A stretch of DNA of 64,000 bases from [Clostridium] citroniae WAL-17108 (GCF_000233455.1 NZ_JH376421.1:516073-580072); one strand, 5' to 3'. Counted from the first letter of the stretch, positions 35,562 to 45,258 are shown. Notes: generated by a model from the sequence alone, not told the origin. A program made the numbers and translations.

Positions 35562-35840
35562 TTAACTGCCGGACTTTCGCATAGGAGGCTGGTATCCGGC
35601 GGCTTTCGCACGCTCACTGGCGGCTTTGCGGCGTTCTGCGCTATATGGCTCCCGGACTGATACACACCGCTTTGGGACGGTAAAGTTATGGGCGTCCTTT
35701 CGGGTGATCTGGTCGGGGTGCTTTTTTGCCAGCAGATCCAGCTTCTCCATCAGACGGGGATCATGGGTATAGATCTCAGCCATTGGTTCTGCCTGATTAT
35801 AGAGGAGAATGGTTTCCCGTTCCGCTAAAGAGAGCTTCAT
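35562..35840 (-). CDS. Conserved small ICE protein
   Basis: 92 residues; its ATG overlaps the end of the topoisomerase gene by four bases. It begins M-K-L-S-L-A-E-R-E-T-I-L-L-Y-N-Q and has a basic C-terminus (R-R-K-A-A-S-E-R-A-K-A-A-G) that could bind nucleic acid. Homologues are usual between topoisomerase and CHC2 genes in related ICEs. No named domain recognised. Confidence 0.6.
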   Translation of the reverse strand: MKLSLAERETILLYNQAEPMAEIYTHDPRLMEKLDLLAKKHPDQITRKDAHNFTVPKRCVSVREPYSAERRKAASERAKAAGYQPPMRKSGS

Positions 35841-37936
35841 CGGCTGCCTCCTTTCCGCTGGTCAAATTCCAGCTTGAAGTTAGCGTACTGTCCATCATCC
35901 TCCAAAACCACAGCGGCATCGTAGGTCTTTCCGGTTTTCTCCGAATATAGGCCCGTCACACGGACACGGCCATCGTTAAGCAGTGCAGACACCACAGCCT
36001 TGGTCGGCTGTTTTTTCTTGGCAGCCCACCATTTGTTGTTTTTCCAGATTGCAAATTTGCAATCTTTGTTCTGACAGAAGAAGCCTTTTTGCAATTCTGC
36101 AACTTCACCGCCGCAGCGGGGGCATTTGCCCACCACCTCACGGGGCGGAGTGAACAGGTACTCGGTTCCCTTGATGACCTGATAAGTTCCCACCAGATCT
36201 TTCAGCATGGTGCTGATCCCGTCCAGAAACTCCTCCGGGGCAAGCTGCCCGCGCTCGATCTCGCCCAGGCGGTACTCCCACTCGGCAGTCAGAAGCGGCG
36301 ATTGCAGCTGTTCCGGCAAGACTGTGATCAGGGAGACTGCATCGTGGGAAGGGAGAAGCTGCACCGTTTTCCTGTTCTTTTTTCGTTCCAGAAAACCGGC
36401 AGATACCAGCTTTTCCAAAATACCGGCACGAGTGGCCGGTGTCCCCAGACCTTTTCGCTCGGCATCCTCCGGCATATCCTCTTTTCCGGCAGTCTCCATC
36501 GCGGACAATAGGGTGTCCTCCGTAAAGCGCTGAGGAGGACTGCTTTTGCCTTCTTTGATGATTGCAGCAGCAACCGAAAGGGTCTGTCCTTCGGTCAGCT
36601 CCGGCAGGGCTTTCTCTGCGCCCTCTTTTTTCGGCTCTGCATCCTTCGTTTTGGCACGGTAAGCGTCCTCCAGTGCTTTCCATCCGGGGTGCTTCACTGT
36701 TTTTCCTTTGGCGGTAAACTCCCCACCGGCACACGCTGCAATCACAACGGTTTCCGAATAGATATGGGGCTGGGCTACGGCGCACAGCAGACGCAGGGCC
36801 ACCAGCTCCAGCACCGCTTTTTCTCCCGCAGGAAGGGCAGAAAGGTCTGCATCCTTGAGATTTCTGGTAGGGATTACCGCGTGGTGGTCAGTTACTTTCT
36901 TATCGTTGATGACCGCATGGGAGTCACAGGTAATGGCGATCCCTTTGCGAAACGGCATAGCATTGGCAACCAGATTCACCAGCACCGGCAGGCTGTCTGC
37001 CATATCACCGGTCAGATAGCGGCTGTCAGTACGGGGATAGGTGCAAAGCTTCTTTTCATACAGGTTTTGCAGATAGTCCAGGGTCTGCTGGGCTGTAAAT
37101 CCAAGCAGGCGGTTGGCATCTCTTTGCAGAGCAGTCAGGTCATAGAGGGCAGGCGGCTTTTCGGACTTTTCCTTGCGCTCCATCTTTTTGATTGTGACAT
37201 TTGCACCCTGACAGGCTTCTTTCAGCTGCTCGGCAGCAGCCTTATCCGCCATGCGCTCCCCGGATACGGTAAGACCGGGCAGCTCCAGCGCCACGGTATA
37301 AAAGGGAACCGGCTTAAAGGTGTCGATCTCAGCTTCTCGCTGGACAATGAGTGCCAGCGTTGGGGACATAACGCGCCCGATGTTGAGTGTGCGGTGGTAC
37401 AGCACGGAAAACAGCCTTGTGGCATTGATCCCCACCAGCCAGTCCGCCTTGGCACGGCAGAGGGCAGCATCCCGAAGTTCATCATAGTCCGCACCGGGGC
37501 GCAGGTTTGCAAAGCCCTCCCTTATGGCGGAGTCCTCCATCGAAGAAATCCAGAGCCTTTTCATCGGCTTTTGGCAACCTGCCAGCTCGTAGACGCTGCG
37601 GAAGATCAGCTCGCCCTCGCGTCCGGCATCACAGGCATTTACCACTTCCGTCACATCCGGGGCATTCATCAGCTTTTTGAGAATATCAAACTGCTTCTTT
37701 TTATCTTTGCCCACCACCATCTGCCAATGCTCCGGCAGGATAGGCAGGTCATCATATCGCCACTTGGCGTACTTGGGGTCATAGCTGTCTGCATCCGCAA
37801 GACCGGCCAGATGGCCCACGCACCAGCTGACACGCCAGCCGTTGCCCTCCAGATACCCGTTCTTACGGGCAGTTGCACCGATCACCGCCGCCAGACTTTG
37901 TGCAACCGATGGTTTTTCAGCAATCACCAGCTTCAT
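35837..37936 (-). CDS. topB: DNA topoisomerase III (type IA)
   Basis: 699 residues from ATG 37936 (GGAGGTTGAAG upstream). TOPRIM begins M-K-L-V-I-A-E-K-P-S-V-A and includes D-A-G-R-E-G-E-L-I-F-R. The active-site tyrosine lies in C-T-Y-P-R-T-D-S-R-Y-L-T (about residue 297). The C-terminus has a zinc ribbon (C-P-R-C-G-G-E-V...C-Q-N-K-D-C) at about 610-640. Plasmid- and ICE-type TopB relaxes or decatenates DNA during conjugal replication. It overlaps the upstream gene by 20 bases. Confidence 0.9.
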   Translation of the reverse strand: MKLVIAEKPSVAQSLAAVIGATARKNGYLEGNGWRVSWCVGHLAGLADADSYDPKYAKWRYDDLPILPEHWQMVVGKDKKKQFDILKKLMNAPDVTEVVNACDAGREGELIFRSVYELAGCQKPMKRLWISSMEDSAIREGFANLRPGADYDELRDAALCRAKADWLVGINATRLFSVLYHRTLNIGRVMSPTLALIVQREAEIDTFKPVPFYTVALELPGLTVSGERMADKAAAEQLKEACQGANVTIKKMERKEKSEKPPALYDLTALQRDANRLLGFTAQQTLDYLQNLYEKKLCTYPRTDSRYLTGDMADSLPVLVNLVANAMPFRKGIAITCDSHAVINDKKVTDHHAVIPTRNLKDADLSALPAGEKAVLELVALRLLCAVAQPHIYSETVVIAACAGGEFTAKGKTVKHPGWKALEDAYRAKTKDAEPKKEGAEKALPELTEGQTLSVAAAIIKEGKSSPPQRFTEDTLLSAMETAGKEDMPEDAERKGLGTPATRAGILEKLVSAGFLERKKNRKTVQLLPSHDAVSLITVLPEQLQSPLLTAEWEYRLGEIERGQLAPEEFLDGISTMLKDLVGTYQVIKGTEYLFTPPREVVGKCPRCGGEVAELQKGFFCQNKDCKFAIWKNNKWWAAKKKQPTKAVVSALLNDGRVRVTGLYSEKTGKTYDAAVVLEDDGQYANFKLEFDQRKGGSR

Positions 37937-38624
37937 AATCTTCAACCTCCCATTCATTCTGCCAATTATCAGACAGTTTTTTTGCAATGCTGTGTTCTGA
38001 GGCAAGTGTAATGTCATAGCCAAAGCGATAATCATATCGGTACAACCTGCCAATCAAATCATTGATTATGATATTGCAGGCCATAATCACACGCTCTTTA
38101 TCCACCTGCATCAGTTGATAGCGTTGATAATTGTTGTAATATTCTCGATGTCTGTGGGTTCTGCTGACCGTATCTTCCATCAGACAATCTATGGCATCTT
38201 TTTCACCATCTTCTTTGCTGCCCTGTGTATAAGACAACAGTTCCTTAACCATGGGAAAACTTTGTTCATCTACCGTTGCTTCTTCGCTCAAAAAACCGAT
38301 ATAAGCTTTTAGTAACAGGCTAACTGCTGTTTTTTCAGCTTCAGATAAAGCGTTCATGGTCTCCGCTGCATCAGGCAACAGTTCCTTTTCCACAAATTCA
38401 TCTATCTCACCAGAATAAAGCATTCGGATTGAGTCCACACATAAAGAGCGCTTTTGGGGTGCGGTCTCAATTTCAAAATCATAAAGATCCAAGTCATCGT
38501 CCTTCTTTGACTTTTTTTGAACTTTGCTGATAGCAGTGAAAAGAATGTCTCCTCCAAAGTAAATTCCGAAGGCGACCAGATCAAAAATAATCAGAAAGTG
38601 TAATAACCAGTTCCATGTGTTCAT
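37917..38624 (-). CDS. Hypothetical membrane-anchored ICE protein
   Basis: 235 residues, start with AAAGGAGG. One N-terminal membrane segment (about 6-28: L-L-H-F-L-I-I-F-D-L-V-A-F-G-I-Y) is followed by a basic stretch and a largely helical cytoplasmic part rich in acidic residues (L-S-E-A-E-K-T-A-V-S-L-L-L). Codon use is more AT-rich than that of the topoisomerase. It is not one of the conserved T4SS genes I recognise, so it may be an acquired accessory. Confidence 0.55.
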   Translation of the reverse strand: MNTWNWLLHFLIIFDLVAFGIYFGGDILFTAISKVQKKSKKDDDLDLYDFEIETAPQKRSLCVDSIRMLYSGEIDEFVEKELLPDAAETMNALSEAEKTAVSLLLKAYIGFLSEEATVDEQSFPMVKELLSYTQGSKEDGEKDAIDCLMEDTVSRTHRHREYYNNYQRYQLMQVDKERVIMACNIIINDLIGRLYRYDYRFGYDITLASEHSIAKKLSDNWQNEWEVEDYEAGDC

Positions 38625-38697
38625 TGTGAGGTCCTCCTTTCTTTGACCATGTGCTGATTTTGGGTGTGGATTTACAGTAAGAGAGTGAGTAGAGCAG

Positions 38698-38727
38698 CAG
38701 AGGACAGGAATTTCTCCCTGTCCTCTG
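38698..38727. repeat. Perfect 11-bp inverted repeat between ICE genes
   Basis: CAGAGGACAGG (38698-38708) and CCTGTCCTCTG (38717-38727) flank an 8-base loop. No T-run follows on the minus strand, so it is not a classical terminator; it may be an RNA-stability hairpin in the 147-base gap downstream of the DUF4366 promoter-distal genes. No gene is evident in this gap. Confidence 0.5.
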
Positions 38728-38771
38728 TCCCTTATCCCGCAATGATTTGAAATACGCTACGCTCAAATGGT

Positions 38772-39524
38772 TCAATCTGCTCTATCGCGTTCCTCATTAG
38801 GGTCAGAACCCTCAAAACCATCCTCAAGGACTTCCTCATCTTCGGTTTCCCATTCCTCGGAATCTTCCTCACCATAATCATAATCGTCCAGACTGTCATT
38901 GCCCTTGGTCTTAGGCTTATTCTTAACGAGCTTCAAGTAGGCAAATACGCCACCGCCGCCCAGCAGAGCCAGCAGAAGGATCAGCGCAGCCGGGTTCAGT
39001 CCGGCAGGCTTCTCTTTTTCCGGCTCCGGTGTTTCTGCCGGAGGTTCCGGTGCTTTTCCCGTACATTTACTCTTATCAGTTACACAGACCGGACAGGCCG
39101 TATTAACTGCCCCTGCTTCACATTTCTTCGTGCAGCTGCACACAGCAGGCGGCTCCTCTTTGGGTTTTCCATCTTCCATCAGCGCCATCAGGTCCGCTTC
39201 ATCCACCTGGTTCAGAAAGTGAACAGCAGTCTTTTTATCCTCGTTGGCCCTGTCGATCAGGATATAAAAATAGTTGCCCGCCTTGGTGGTAACGGTAATG
39301 AGCTGTTTATTGCCCCCGAAATCATCCACCAGAGCGGCGTTGCCCTCCGGGGTCAGCGGAGGTGCTTTTTCCGTTTCTTCCACCACCACATTGCTGTCAT
39401 TGGTGGTATCCTCTGCCGGGGGCGGCGCTGCGCCCTGGGCAAAAGCGGGAACGGTAAAGCCCGATGCCAGCACCAGCGTCAGACAAAGGGCGGAAAGTGT
39501 TCGGAGCAATCGTTTATTCCTCAT
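38772..39524 (-). CDS. DUF4366-family surface protein
   Basis: 250 residues from ATG 39524. A signal peptide (1-29: [18 protein letters not shown] then A-F-A) precedes an extracellular domain ([22 protein letters not shown]) and a Cys-rich stretch (C-S-C-T-K-K-C...C-P-V-C). A Pro/Glu spacer, one membrane helix (about 185-205) and a very acidic cytoplasmic tail follow. It is typical of the envelope module of Tn1549-like T4SS. It overlaps the DUF4315 gene by 11 bases. Confidence 0.8.
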   Translation of the reverse strand: MRNKRLLRTLSALCLTLVLASGFTVPAFAQGAAPPPAEDTTNDSNVVVEETEKAPPLTPEGNAALVDDFGGNKQLITVTTKAGNYFYILIDRANEDKKTAVHFLNQVDEADLMALMEDGKPKEEPPAVCSCTKKCEAGAVNTACPVCVTDKSKCTGKAPEPPAETPEPEKEKPAGLNPAALILLLALLGGGGVFAYLKLVKNKPKTKGNDSLDDYDYGEEDSEEWETEDEEVLEDGFEGSDPNEERDRAD

Positions 39525-39765
39525 AGCTGTTTTCCTCCTGTTCGTTGTTGTCATCAGCAAAACTGCCGGGAACTGTGCCTCCGGACAGCATGGCGCTCAG
39601 CTGAGCCGGGGTCATACGCAGTGCGCGCACCATCTGGACGATCTCCAGATTTTCTGCCTCGGTTTTCTGTACCTCCAGCGCCTTGAGCTTTTCCTGATAC
39701 TCTGCGATCTTCTCGCGGACCTTAGCAATCTCCTGGTCAATGCGTTCAATTTTGTTCTTTGCCAT
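39514..39765 (-). CDS. DUF4315-family coiled-coil protein
   Basis: 83 residues. A single heptad-rich helix ([19 protein letters not shown]) spans residues 6-40, followed by [16 protein letters not shown] and an acidic tail. This is the usual DUF4315 layout, and the gene always sits between the CHAP hydrolase and DUF4366 in this ICE family. Role unknown. Confidence 0.8.
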   Translation of the reverse strand: MAKNKIERIDQEIAKVREKIAEYQEKLKALEVQKTEAENLEIVQMVRALRMTPAQLSAMLSGGTVPGSFADDNNEQEENSYEE

Positions 39766-39794
39766 CGTCTATCACTCCTTCTAAAAAATCTCTG

Positions 39795-41513
39795 TTACCA
39801 GTTCATCAGGCCGTAGCCCTTGATACTCTGATAATTCAGGTCATAACTTTTGATCTTGCAGGCATCGCCGGAATTTCCCTCCACGGTATAAACACGGCTG
39901 CCATCGGTGCCGACAACAATTCCCACATGGTCTGCGGAACCATCCAGATCCCAATCGAAGAAAATGGCATCACCGGGGGCGATGTTTTCATATCCTCGTG
40001 CGCCCCACTGTCCATGAGACTGGAACCACGGAACACCCTGAGACTGACAACCAGCAAAGCGTGGTTCCGTTCGACCGGATTGACCATAGCACCATGATAC
40101 AAAGCAGGCACACCATTCCACACGGGAGTCAAAGCCGTACCAGCTCCAATAAGGTTGTCCTCCCACATTGCCCACCTGACTTTTCGCCAGTTCCACCAGC
40201 TGCGGATTGCCGGGGCGGGTGCCATTGATAAATTCAACACCAGTCAAATCTTCAGAAACACCTGTATCGGGAGAACCGCCACCAAATAACAGCGGCTTAT
40301 TGCCCATAGTCTGTCGGTAGACCTGGTACATCTCCATCTGCTCCGGAGTCAGTAGTTCTGGCGCAAGAGAGGCAATGGAACGGCTTGTTAAAGTTACATG
40401 GAGAATACGATATTCATATTCATGCTCATCACCATCTTCGTCAGTGTAAGTGCGAATCTGAATTTCTTCTCTCAGCGTAAGCTGATACTGTGCATCAAAC
40501 ACATGATCCAGCTCTGCCTGTGCGCTGTGGCGTGTATAGCCTTGCAAGACAGCAGAGAGAACTGCCGCCAGCTCATGGGGGTCATGGCCAATCATATCCA
40601 GGTTATAGCGATACTCGTCATACCCTGGGTGGCTGCTTTCGATGTTGTCGATTTTCTCCTGCAACCGAGCTTCTCTGTCTGCATAATCTGCCTCCACCGC
40701 CAGCATTTCCGGGTCATCCGATGGATAGGTAGTGCCGGAAATTACAGAACCAATACTCTGTGCCATCATAGAGCAGGAGAACATGGTATTCATCAGCATA
40801 CAGGCGATGAGGAACAAAACCCCTGCGATCAGGAAGCCCTTCTTGTGGCGCATGACGAATGCCCCTGCCTGCTGTGCCTTTTCTTTTACCGTCCTTGCGG
40901 CTTTTCCGGTTTTGGACGCAGCCTGGGCGGTATTTCCGGCAGTCTGACCGGTGCGCTTGGCGACGGCATACTGCTTTTTGATACTCTGTTTTTGCTGCCA
41001 GCGGGAGAGAGGGTTGCTGGTAAACTGAGGATTTTCCCGTAGGGACTTCTGGTACAGGGCATTTACATTTGCCTTTTCCAGCTTCTGCTCGGCCTGGGCT
41101 GCTTTGCGGTACGGCTTCAGCTTGTGGCTGCGATAGCCCTCCCGCACCAGATAAGCGCTGGTCTCCACCGCCTCCTCGGACTTGTGGGCGCTTTCCACGC
41201 CCACATTGTCCTGTTCTGTTTCCCGGATCTCTTTGTGAAACTTGCCCGCGACCAGATGGACGGGAGCTTCCTTAACCCCTTGAGAAAGTTTGGAAGGTGG
41301 TTTTTTCTTGTCCTCAAAGGTCAGCTTCGAGGTCTTTTTCCCGGTGTCCGGGTCAATGACCGTCTGTCTGACTTTTTTCTTTGGAATATTGGCCTGCGCC
41401 TTATCTGCTCTGGCCGTAGCTTTCTCCGTTTTGCGGATCGGCTTTTCCAGTGCAGGGTCAGCCCGTTCCTCATCAGTAAAGCGCAGGCGCGGCTCTTTAT
41501 TCAAACCAATCAC
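39795..41513 (-). CDS. CHAP-domain peptidoglycan hydrolase of the T4SS
   Basis: 572 residues from a GTG at 41513, which lies within the end of the upstream gene. A basic cytoplasmic part (1-220) precedes one membrane helix (about 226-243, F-L-I-A-G-V-L-F-L-I-A-C), a VirB8-like or linker region, and a C-terminal CHAP amidase with V-E-W-C-A-C-F-V-S-W (catalytic Cys), A-D-H-V-G-I-V (His) and V-E-G-N-S-G. It probably opens the cell wall for the mating channel, as Tn916 Orf14-like proteins do. Confidence 0.85.
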   Translation of the reverse strand: MIGLNKEPRLRFTDEERADPALEKPIRKTEKATARADKAQANIPKKKVRQTVIDPDTGKKTSKLTFEDKKKPPSKLSQGVKEAPVHLVAGKFHKEIRETEQDNVGVESAHKSEEAVETSAYLVREGYRSHKLKPYRKAAQAEQKLEKANVNALYQKSLRENPQFTSNPLSRWQQKQSIKKQYAVAKRTGQTAGNTAQAASKTGKAARTVKEKAQQAGAFVMRHKKGFLIAGVLFLIACMLMNTMFSCSMMAQSIGSVISGTTYPSDDPEMLAVEADYADREARLQEKIDNIESSHPGYDEYRYNLDMIGHDPHELAAVLSAVLQGYTRHSAQAELDHVFDAQYQLTLREEIQIRTYTDEDGDEHEYEYRILHVTLTSRSIASLAPELLTPEQMEMYQVYRQTMGNKPLLFGGGSPDTGVSEDLTGVEFINGTRPGNPQLVELAKSQVGNVGGQPYWSWYGFDSRVEWCACFVSWCYGQSGRTEPRFAGCQSQGVPWFQSHGQWGARGYENIAPGDAIFFDWDLDGSADHVGIVVGTDGSRVYTVEGNSGDACKIKSYDLNYQSIKGYGLMNW

Positions 41514-41871
41514 CCATTAGGATAGCATCCATCATGTGGTGCAGCTCCACATAGAGGGCCAAACCTTCCGGATCATATAGCGGATGCACGGTGAGATACG
41601 CATGGACTTGCGCCAGAATCTCAGAGAGCATTGTGATAGGTCTGCACCCTACAATGGTTGCTGCACCAGGGGCACACATCATATTCGCCCAAATCGAAAA
41701 GAGACGGGCAAGACCAATTTCGCCATCCTCATTCAAGGTTTTGAGTTCTTTGTCAGCGGTACGACACTCAACAACAGCGGAGGCCATTACCGGAAGCAAC
41801 ATGAATTCGTGAGCCTCCAATGCCTCACGGAAAAAAATCATGGTATCAAGTTCGCAAATATTCTGTTTCAT
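41497..41871 (-). CDS. Hypothetical ICE protein between VirB4 and the hydrolase
   Basis: 124 residues, spaced two bases from the VirB4 stop and overlapping the hydrolase gene by 17 bases. Helical, with M-L-L-P-V-M-A-S-A-V-V-E-C and Y-V-E-L-H-H-M-M-D-A. No membrane segment is certain. I do not recognise it; the tight overlap argues for co-translation with the T4SS genes. Confidence 0.6.
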   Translation of the reverse strand: MKQNICELDTMIFFREALEAHEFMLLPVMASAVVECRTADKELKTLNEDGEIGLARLFSIWANMMCAPGAATIVGCRPITMLSEILAQVHAYLTVHPLYDPEGLALYVELHHMMDAILMGDWFE

Positions 41872-41873
41872 AG

Positions 41874-44339
41874 TTATTCATCCTCCTTTTTCAGTTCCTG
41901 GGGTTTGGTGGTCATAATGCGGTAAAGCTCAGTATTCTTCGGGAAGTGGTCAACGAAGGGCAGGATGGTGGAGCCATAGAACAGCAGGCCCTCGCCCTCA
42001 CCGGAGTGGGTCACATAGCTAAGCTGGTGCGTGGAAATGCCCAGCTGCTTGGCGAGAATCTGACGGTCTCCGCCTGCCTGGTTGAGCATATACACGAAGT
42101 CGGAGTTTTCAAAGATGTTCTCCACCTCGCGGCTGCTCAAAAGGTCTTTGACATTCTGGGTGATACCTGTCGGAATACCGCCCCATTTGCGGAATCGCTT
42201 CCAGATTTCCACCGTATAAGCGGCGGTCTGCTCCTCCTTCAAAAGCAGGTGCATCTCGTCGATGTAATAACGGGTGGACTTGTGGGCAGCGCGGTTAATG
42301 GTAACGCGGTTCCACACCTGATCCTGGACCACCAACATACCGATTTTCTTGAGTTGCTTGCCCAGCTCCTTAATGTCATAGCAGACAATGCGGTTATTGA
42401 TGTCCACATTGCTCTGGTGATTGAACACATTGAGGGAGCCGGTTACATAGATTTCAAGGGCCGTGGCGATATACTGGGCTTCCTTTTCCTCCTGTGAACG
42501 GAGCAGGTTATATAGGTCCTCCAGTATGGGCATATTCTCCGGGCGCGGGTCATTGAGGTAGGTCTGATAGACCAGACGCACACAACGGTCGATGATGGTT
42601 TTCTGCACCGGCTGCAATCCGTCCTTACCGCCCACGATCAGCTCACACAAGCTGAGGATAAAGTCAGACTTGAGGGACAGCGGGCTTTCATCATCCGAAT
42701 AGTCCAGGTTCAGATCCATCGGATTGATGTAGTTGGTTGAGGTAGGCGAGATCTTGATGACCTGCCCATGCAGACGATCCACCAGAGGTGCGTACTCCGC
42801 TTCCGGGTCACAGATGATGACATCATCATTGGTAAGCAAAAAGCAGTTGGCAATCTCACGCTTGGCGCTGAAAGACTTACCGGAACCCGGCGTACCCAAA
42901 ATCAAGCCGTTGGGGTTTTTCAGCAGCTTTCTATCCACCATGATGAGGTTGTTGGACAGGGCATTGATGCCGTAGTACAGGGCTTCCTTGCCGTTCTGGA
43001 ATAATTCCTGTGTGGTGAATGGTACAAAGATAGCCGTAGAACTGGTGGTCAGCCCTCGCTGAATCTCGATCTGATTGAGTCCCAGGGGCAGACAGCTCAT
43101 CAGCCCTTCTTCCTGCTGGAAGTCCAGTCTGGTCAGCTGGCAGTTATACTTCTGGGCAATAGAGCCTGCCTGAAAGATGTTGTTGCCAAGCTGACGGGGG
43201 GTGTCCGCTGTGTTCAGCACCAAAAAGGAGACCAGGAACATTCTCTCGTTTCGGCTCTGCAAATCCTGCAACAGCTTTTTCGCTTCGCTGCCGTAGGTGG
43301 CAAGGTCAGAAGGAATGATGTCCATGTCGTATCCGGCGCGGACTGCTTTTTTCTGTTCCTCAATCTTACTGCGGTCCAGATCGGTAATCTTACGCTTTAC
43401 CGTTTTGATGGCTTTCACCTGATCCACCGACTGAATGTGCATACTCACAATGAGCGAGCTTTCCATATCCAGAAAATCAGCCAGCAGACGGTCATTCAGC
43501 TCTGGGGCTAAAATCTGCAAAAAAGAAACAGCCCCGTATTTCTTGCCCATACGGAACTGCTTGCCGGTGCGGAACTCAAAGGAGCTTGGTGCAATAAAAT
43601 CTTTCGTGGACAGGCCGGAAGGAGCCAGCCAGTCCCATTCAAACTGAAACGGGAGCTGTTCATCCATGTGGAATACCGCATGAAGCTGGGAAAGCCTTTC
43701 CTTACCGTCCAATGTTCTGGCGGCTACACCAAGACGCTTGAAGTTATTGAGTATATCGGTCTCAATACGCTCCAGACGGGGCTTGGCGGCTTTGATGCTG
43801 TCAGCGTTGATACCAAAGGTCAGGTATTTGGTCTTGATGAGACCGTTGTTGCCTCTGGCCAGCTGATTTTGCAGCATCGTGGTATATTCCTCACGGATAC
43901 TGTCAAAGGCATCCCCCTGGGGCGGAATGGAAATGGAGTTGGCAAAGGTCTCCTCCGATGCCGCAAGGTTCAAAAAAGACAGCTGGAAGTGAATCGAGCT
44001 GTCGAAATAATTGAGGAAATCACACCAGCCCTCAAAGATCGCGGTCTTATCTTCATTTTGGGAGAGCTGATAGTTGATGTCCTGAAACTGAATGGTCTTT
44101 GTGTAGTGGCTGTCCGATACGCGGCAGATCCCGTCCGGCCACATTCGTTCATAGGGGATACTGTCCTGTGCCGATTTTCCTTTTTTGTCCGTGCGGTTGG
44201 CGCGGGCAATGGCCGCTTCGATCTGCTTCTTATCGGCGCGGGACAGCTTTTTCTTTGTCTTTACCGGATGCACGGTCTTTTCTTCCGGTTTTCCCAGCAG
44301 ACGGCGCAGCCAGCTTTTCATTGCGGTGAACAATGTCAT
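41874..44339 (-). CDS. VirB4-like conjugation ATPase
   Basis: 821 residues, start with AAGGAGGTG. The N-terminal region contains basic K/R patches, then the VirB4 barrel. The ATPase has Walker A G-T-P-G-S-G-K-S (about residue 482), D-P-E-A-E-Y as the Walker B-like strand, and Q-N-V-K-D-L near 740. It powers substrate transfer and pilus assembly. Its first 110 bases overlap the C-terminal coding part of the PrgI gene, a long overlap with two functional frames. Confidence 0.9.
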   Translation of the reverse strand: MTLFTAMKSWLRRLLGKPEEKTVHPVKTKKKLSRADKKQIEAAIARANRTDKKGKSAQDSIPYERMWPDGICRVSDSHYTKTIQFQDINYQLSQNEDKTAIFEGWCDFLNYFDSSIHFQLSFLNLAASEETFANSISIPPQGDAFDSIREEYTTMLQNQLARGNNGLIKTKYLTFGINADSIKAAKPRLERIETDILNNFKRLGVAARTLDGKERLSQLHAVFHMDEQLPFQFEWDWLAPSGLSTKDFIAPSSFEFRTGKQFRMGKKYGAVSFLQILAPELNDRLLADFLDMESSLIVSMHIQSVDQVKAIKTVKRKITDLDRSKIEEQKKAVRAGYDMDIIPSDLATYGSEAKKLLQDLQSRNERMFLVSFLVLNTADTPRQLGNNIFQAGSIAQKYNCQLTRLDFQQEEGLMSCLPLGLNQIEIQRGLTTSSTAIFVPFTTQELFQNGKEALYYGINALSNNLIMVDRKLLKNPNGLILGTPGSGKSFSAKREIANCFLLTNDDVIICDPEAEYAPLVDRLHGQVIKISPTSTNYINPMDLNLDYSDDESPLSLKSDFILSLCELIVGGKDGLQPVQKTIIDRCVRLVYQTYLNDPRPENMPILEDLYNLLRSQEEKEAQYIATALEIYVTGSLNVFNHQSNVDINNRIVCYDIKELGKQLKKIGMLVVQDQVWNRVTINRAAHKSTRYYIDEMHLLLKEEQTAAYTVEIWKRFRKWGGIPTGITQNVKDLLSSREVENIFENSDFVYMLNQAGGDRQILAKQLGISTHQLSYVTHSGEGEGLLFYGSTILPFVDHFPKNTELYRIMTTKPQELKKEDE

Positions 44340-44685
44340 ACACCTCCTTATCGAGCATTTCCTGCCGCTTTAATACGGCATAAAAGTTATTGGTCTGGTA
44401 GGGACGCTGCTTGGGACGGATCACAGCTACTTTGAGGATGTTGCCGACGATCTTTTCCAGGGGCTGTCCATGCTTTTCATACATTGCCAGCAGGAAGAAG
44501 GGCATCATGACCAGCATCATACACATGGCAGCCATGCTGTTTCCCGCAGGCTCACGGAGCCACAAGAACAGCGGTACACCTACAAGCGCCCCGGCGGTAA
44601 AGCAGACCAGCTGCCTTCGTGTCAGATTGAACATGACCTTGGTTTTGACTTTGGTTAAATCTTTGGGTACGGGTACATAAGCCAT
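44230..44685 (-). CDS. PrgI-family T4SS membrane protein
   Basis: 151 residues from ATG 44685 (GGAGGTGGA upstream). It opens A-Y-V-P-V-P-K-D-L-T-K-V-K-T-K-V and has two membrane segments (about 29-45 and 52-70), the PrgI/VirB3-like layout. The basic C-terminus (R-K-D-R-A-S-G-K-D-K-E-K) is the part that overlaps VirB4. It lies between VirB4 and the MT-A70 gene. Confidence 0.85.
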   Translation of the reverse strand: MAYVPVPKDLTKVKTKVMFNLTRRQLVCFTAGALVGVPLFLWLREPAGNSMAAMCMMLVMMPFFLLAMYEKHGQPLEKIVGNILKVAVIRPKQRPYQTNNFYAVLKRQEMLDKEVYDIVHRNEKLAAPSAGKTGRKDRASGKDKEKAVPRR

Positions 44686-44699
44686 ATTATCCACCTCCT

Positions 44700-45245
44700 T
44701 TATGGGAATGAAATAGAGCTGTCCACTTCATTTCCCCACACATCCCAACCGGGTGTGGATTGACGAGCAAACAGTTCTATGCGCGGGAGATCACCCATCA
44801 ATGAGACAATGCGTTCTCTGGCTTCCTGCGGTTTTTTTGAATGTTCTTCAATGTGAGAGACAATGACCTGATGAACAGCTGCGTTTATACGCTTGGGATG
44901 TCCTTTCGTTGCGAGGATACAAAGTTCCACATTGGAGCGCGTCCAATATCCCATTCCCCAGAACAAGCTATCTGCCTTTCGATTTTGCTTTACCCAAACA
45001 AAGCCGACGGTTTTATAGGTAAATCCCCATGCCTTCAGAACTGAGAGACCTTCCAGTAAACATGGAATCGTGACCCATAAAAACAAGGCACAGTCTTTAT
45101 CCGCCAAGTTGCCTACTGGCAGCGCACAAATATCCTCGATACTCATGGTCGGATAGTGACTTTCTGCACTGCGTCCCAATCCTTTCTTGGAATATACTTT
45201 GTAGTTCCATGGCGGGTCTGCGTAAATGATTTGATATTTTTTCAT
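44700..45245 (-). CDS. MT-A70-family adenine methyltransferase
   Basis: 181 residues from ATG 45245 (AAAGGAGGG upstream). The catalytic A-D-P-P-W motif is at residues 10-14 (I-I-Y-A-D-P-P-W-N-Y), followed by Y-P-T-M-S-I-E-D-I and, at the end, R-I-E-L-F-A-R-Q-S-T-P-G-W-D-V-W-G-N-E, all classical MT-A70. It likely methylates adenine in DNA. Lying within T4SS genes, it may mark the ICE DNA against host restriction. Confidence 0.85.
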   Translation of the reverse strand: MKKYQIIYADPPWNYKVYSKKGLGRSAESHYPTMSIEDICALPVGNLADKDCALFLWVTIPCLLEGLSVLKAWGFTYKTVGFVWVKQNRKADSLFWGMGYWTRSNVELCILATKGHPKRINAAVHQVIVSHIEEHSKKPQEARERIVSLMGDLPRIELFARQSTPGWDVWGNEVDSSISFP

Positions 45246-45258
45246 ACAGAACCCTCCT

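Noticed and set aside
37936-38053. N-terminal extension of topoisomerase III
   Set aside because: Overlaps another gene and lacks family similarity; the family always begins M-K-L-V-I-A-E-K-P-S.
38581-38775. 64-codon minus-strand frame between ICE genes
   Set aside because: Contains the perfect 38698-38727 hairpin, lacks a ribosome site and overlaps the start of the next gene.
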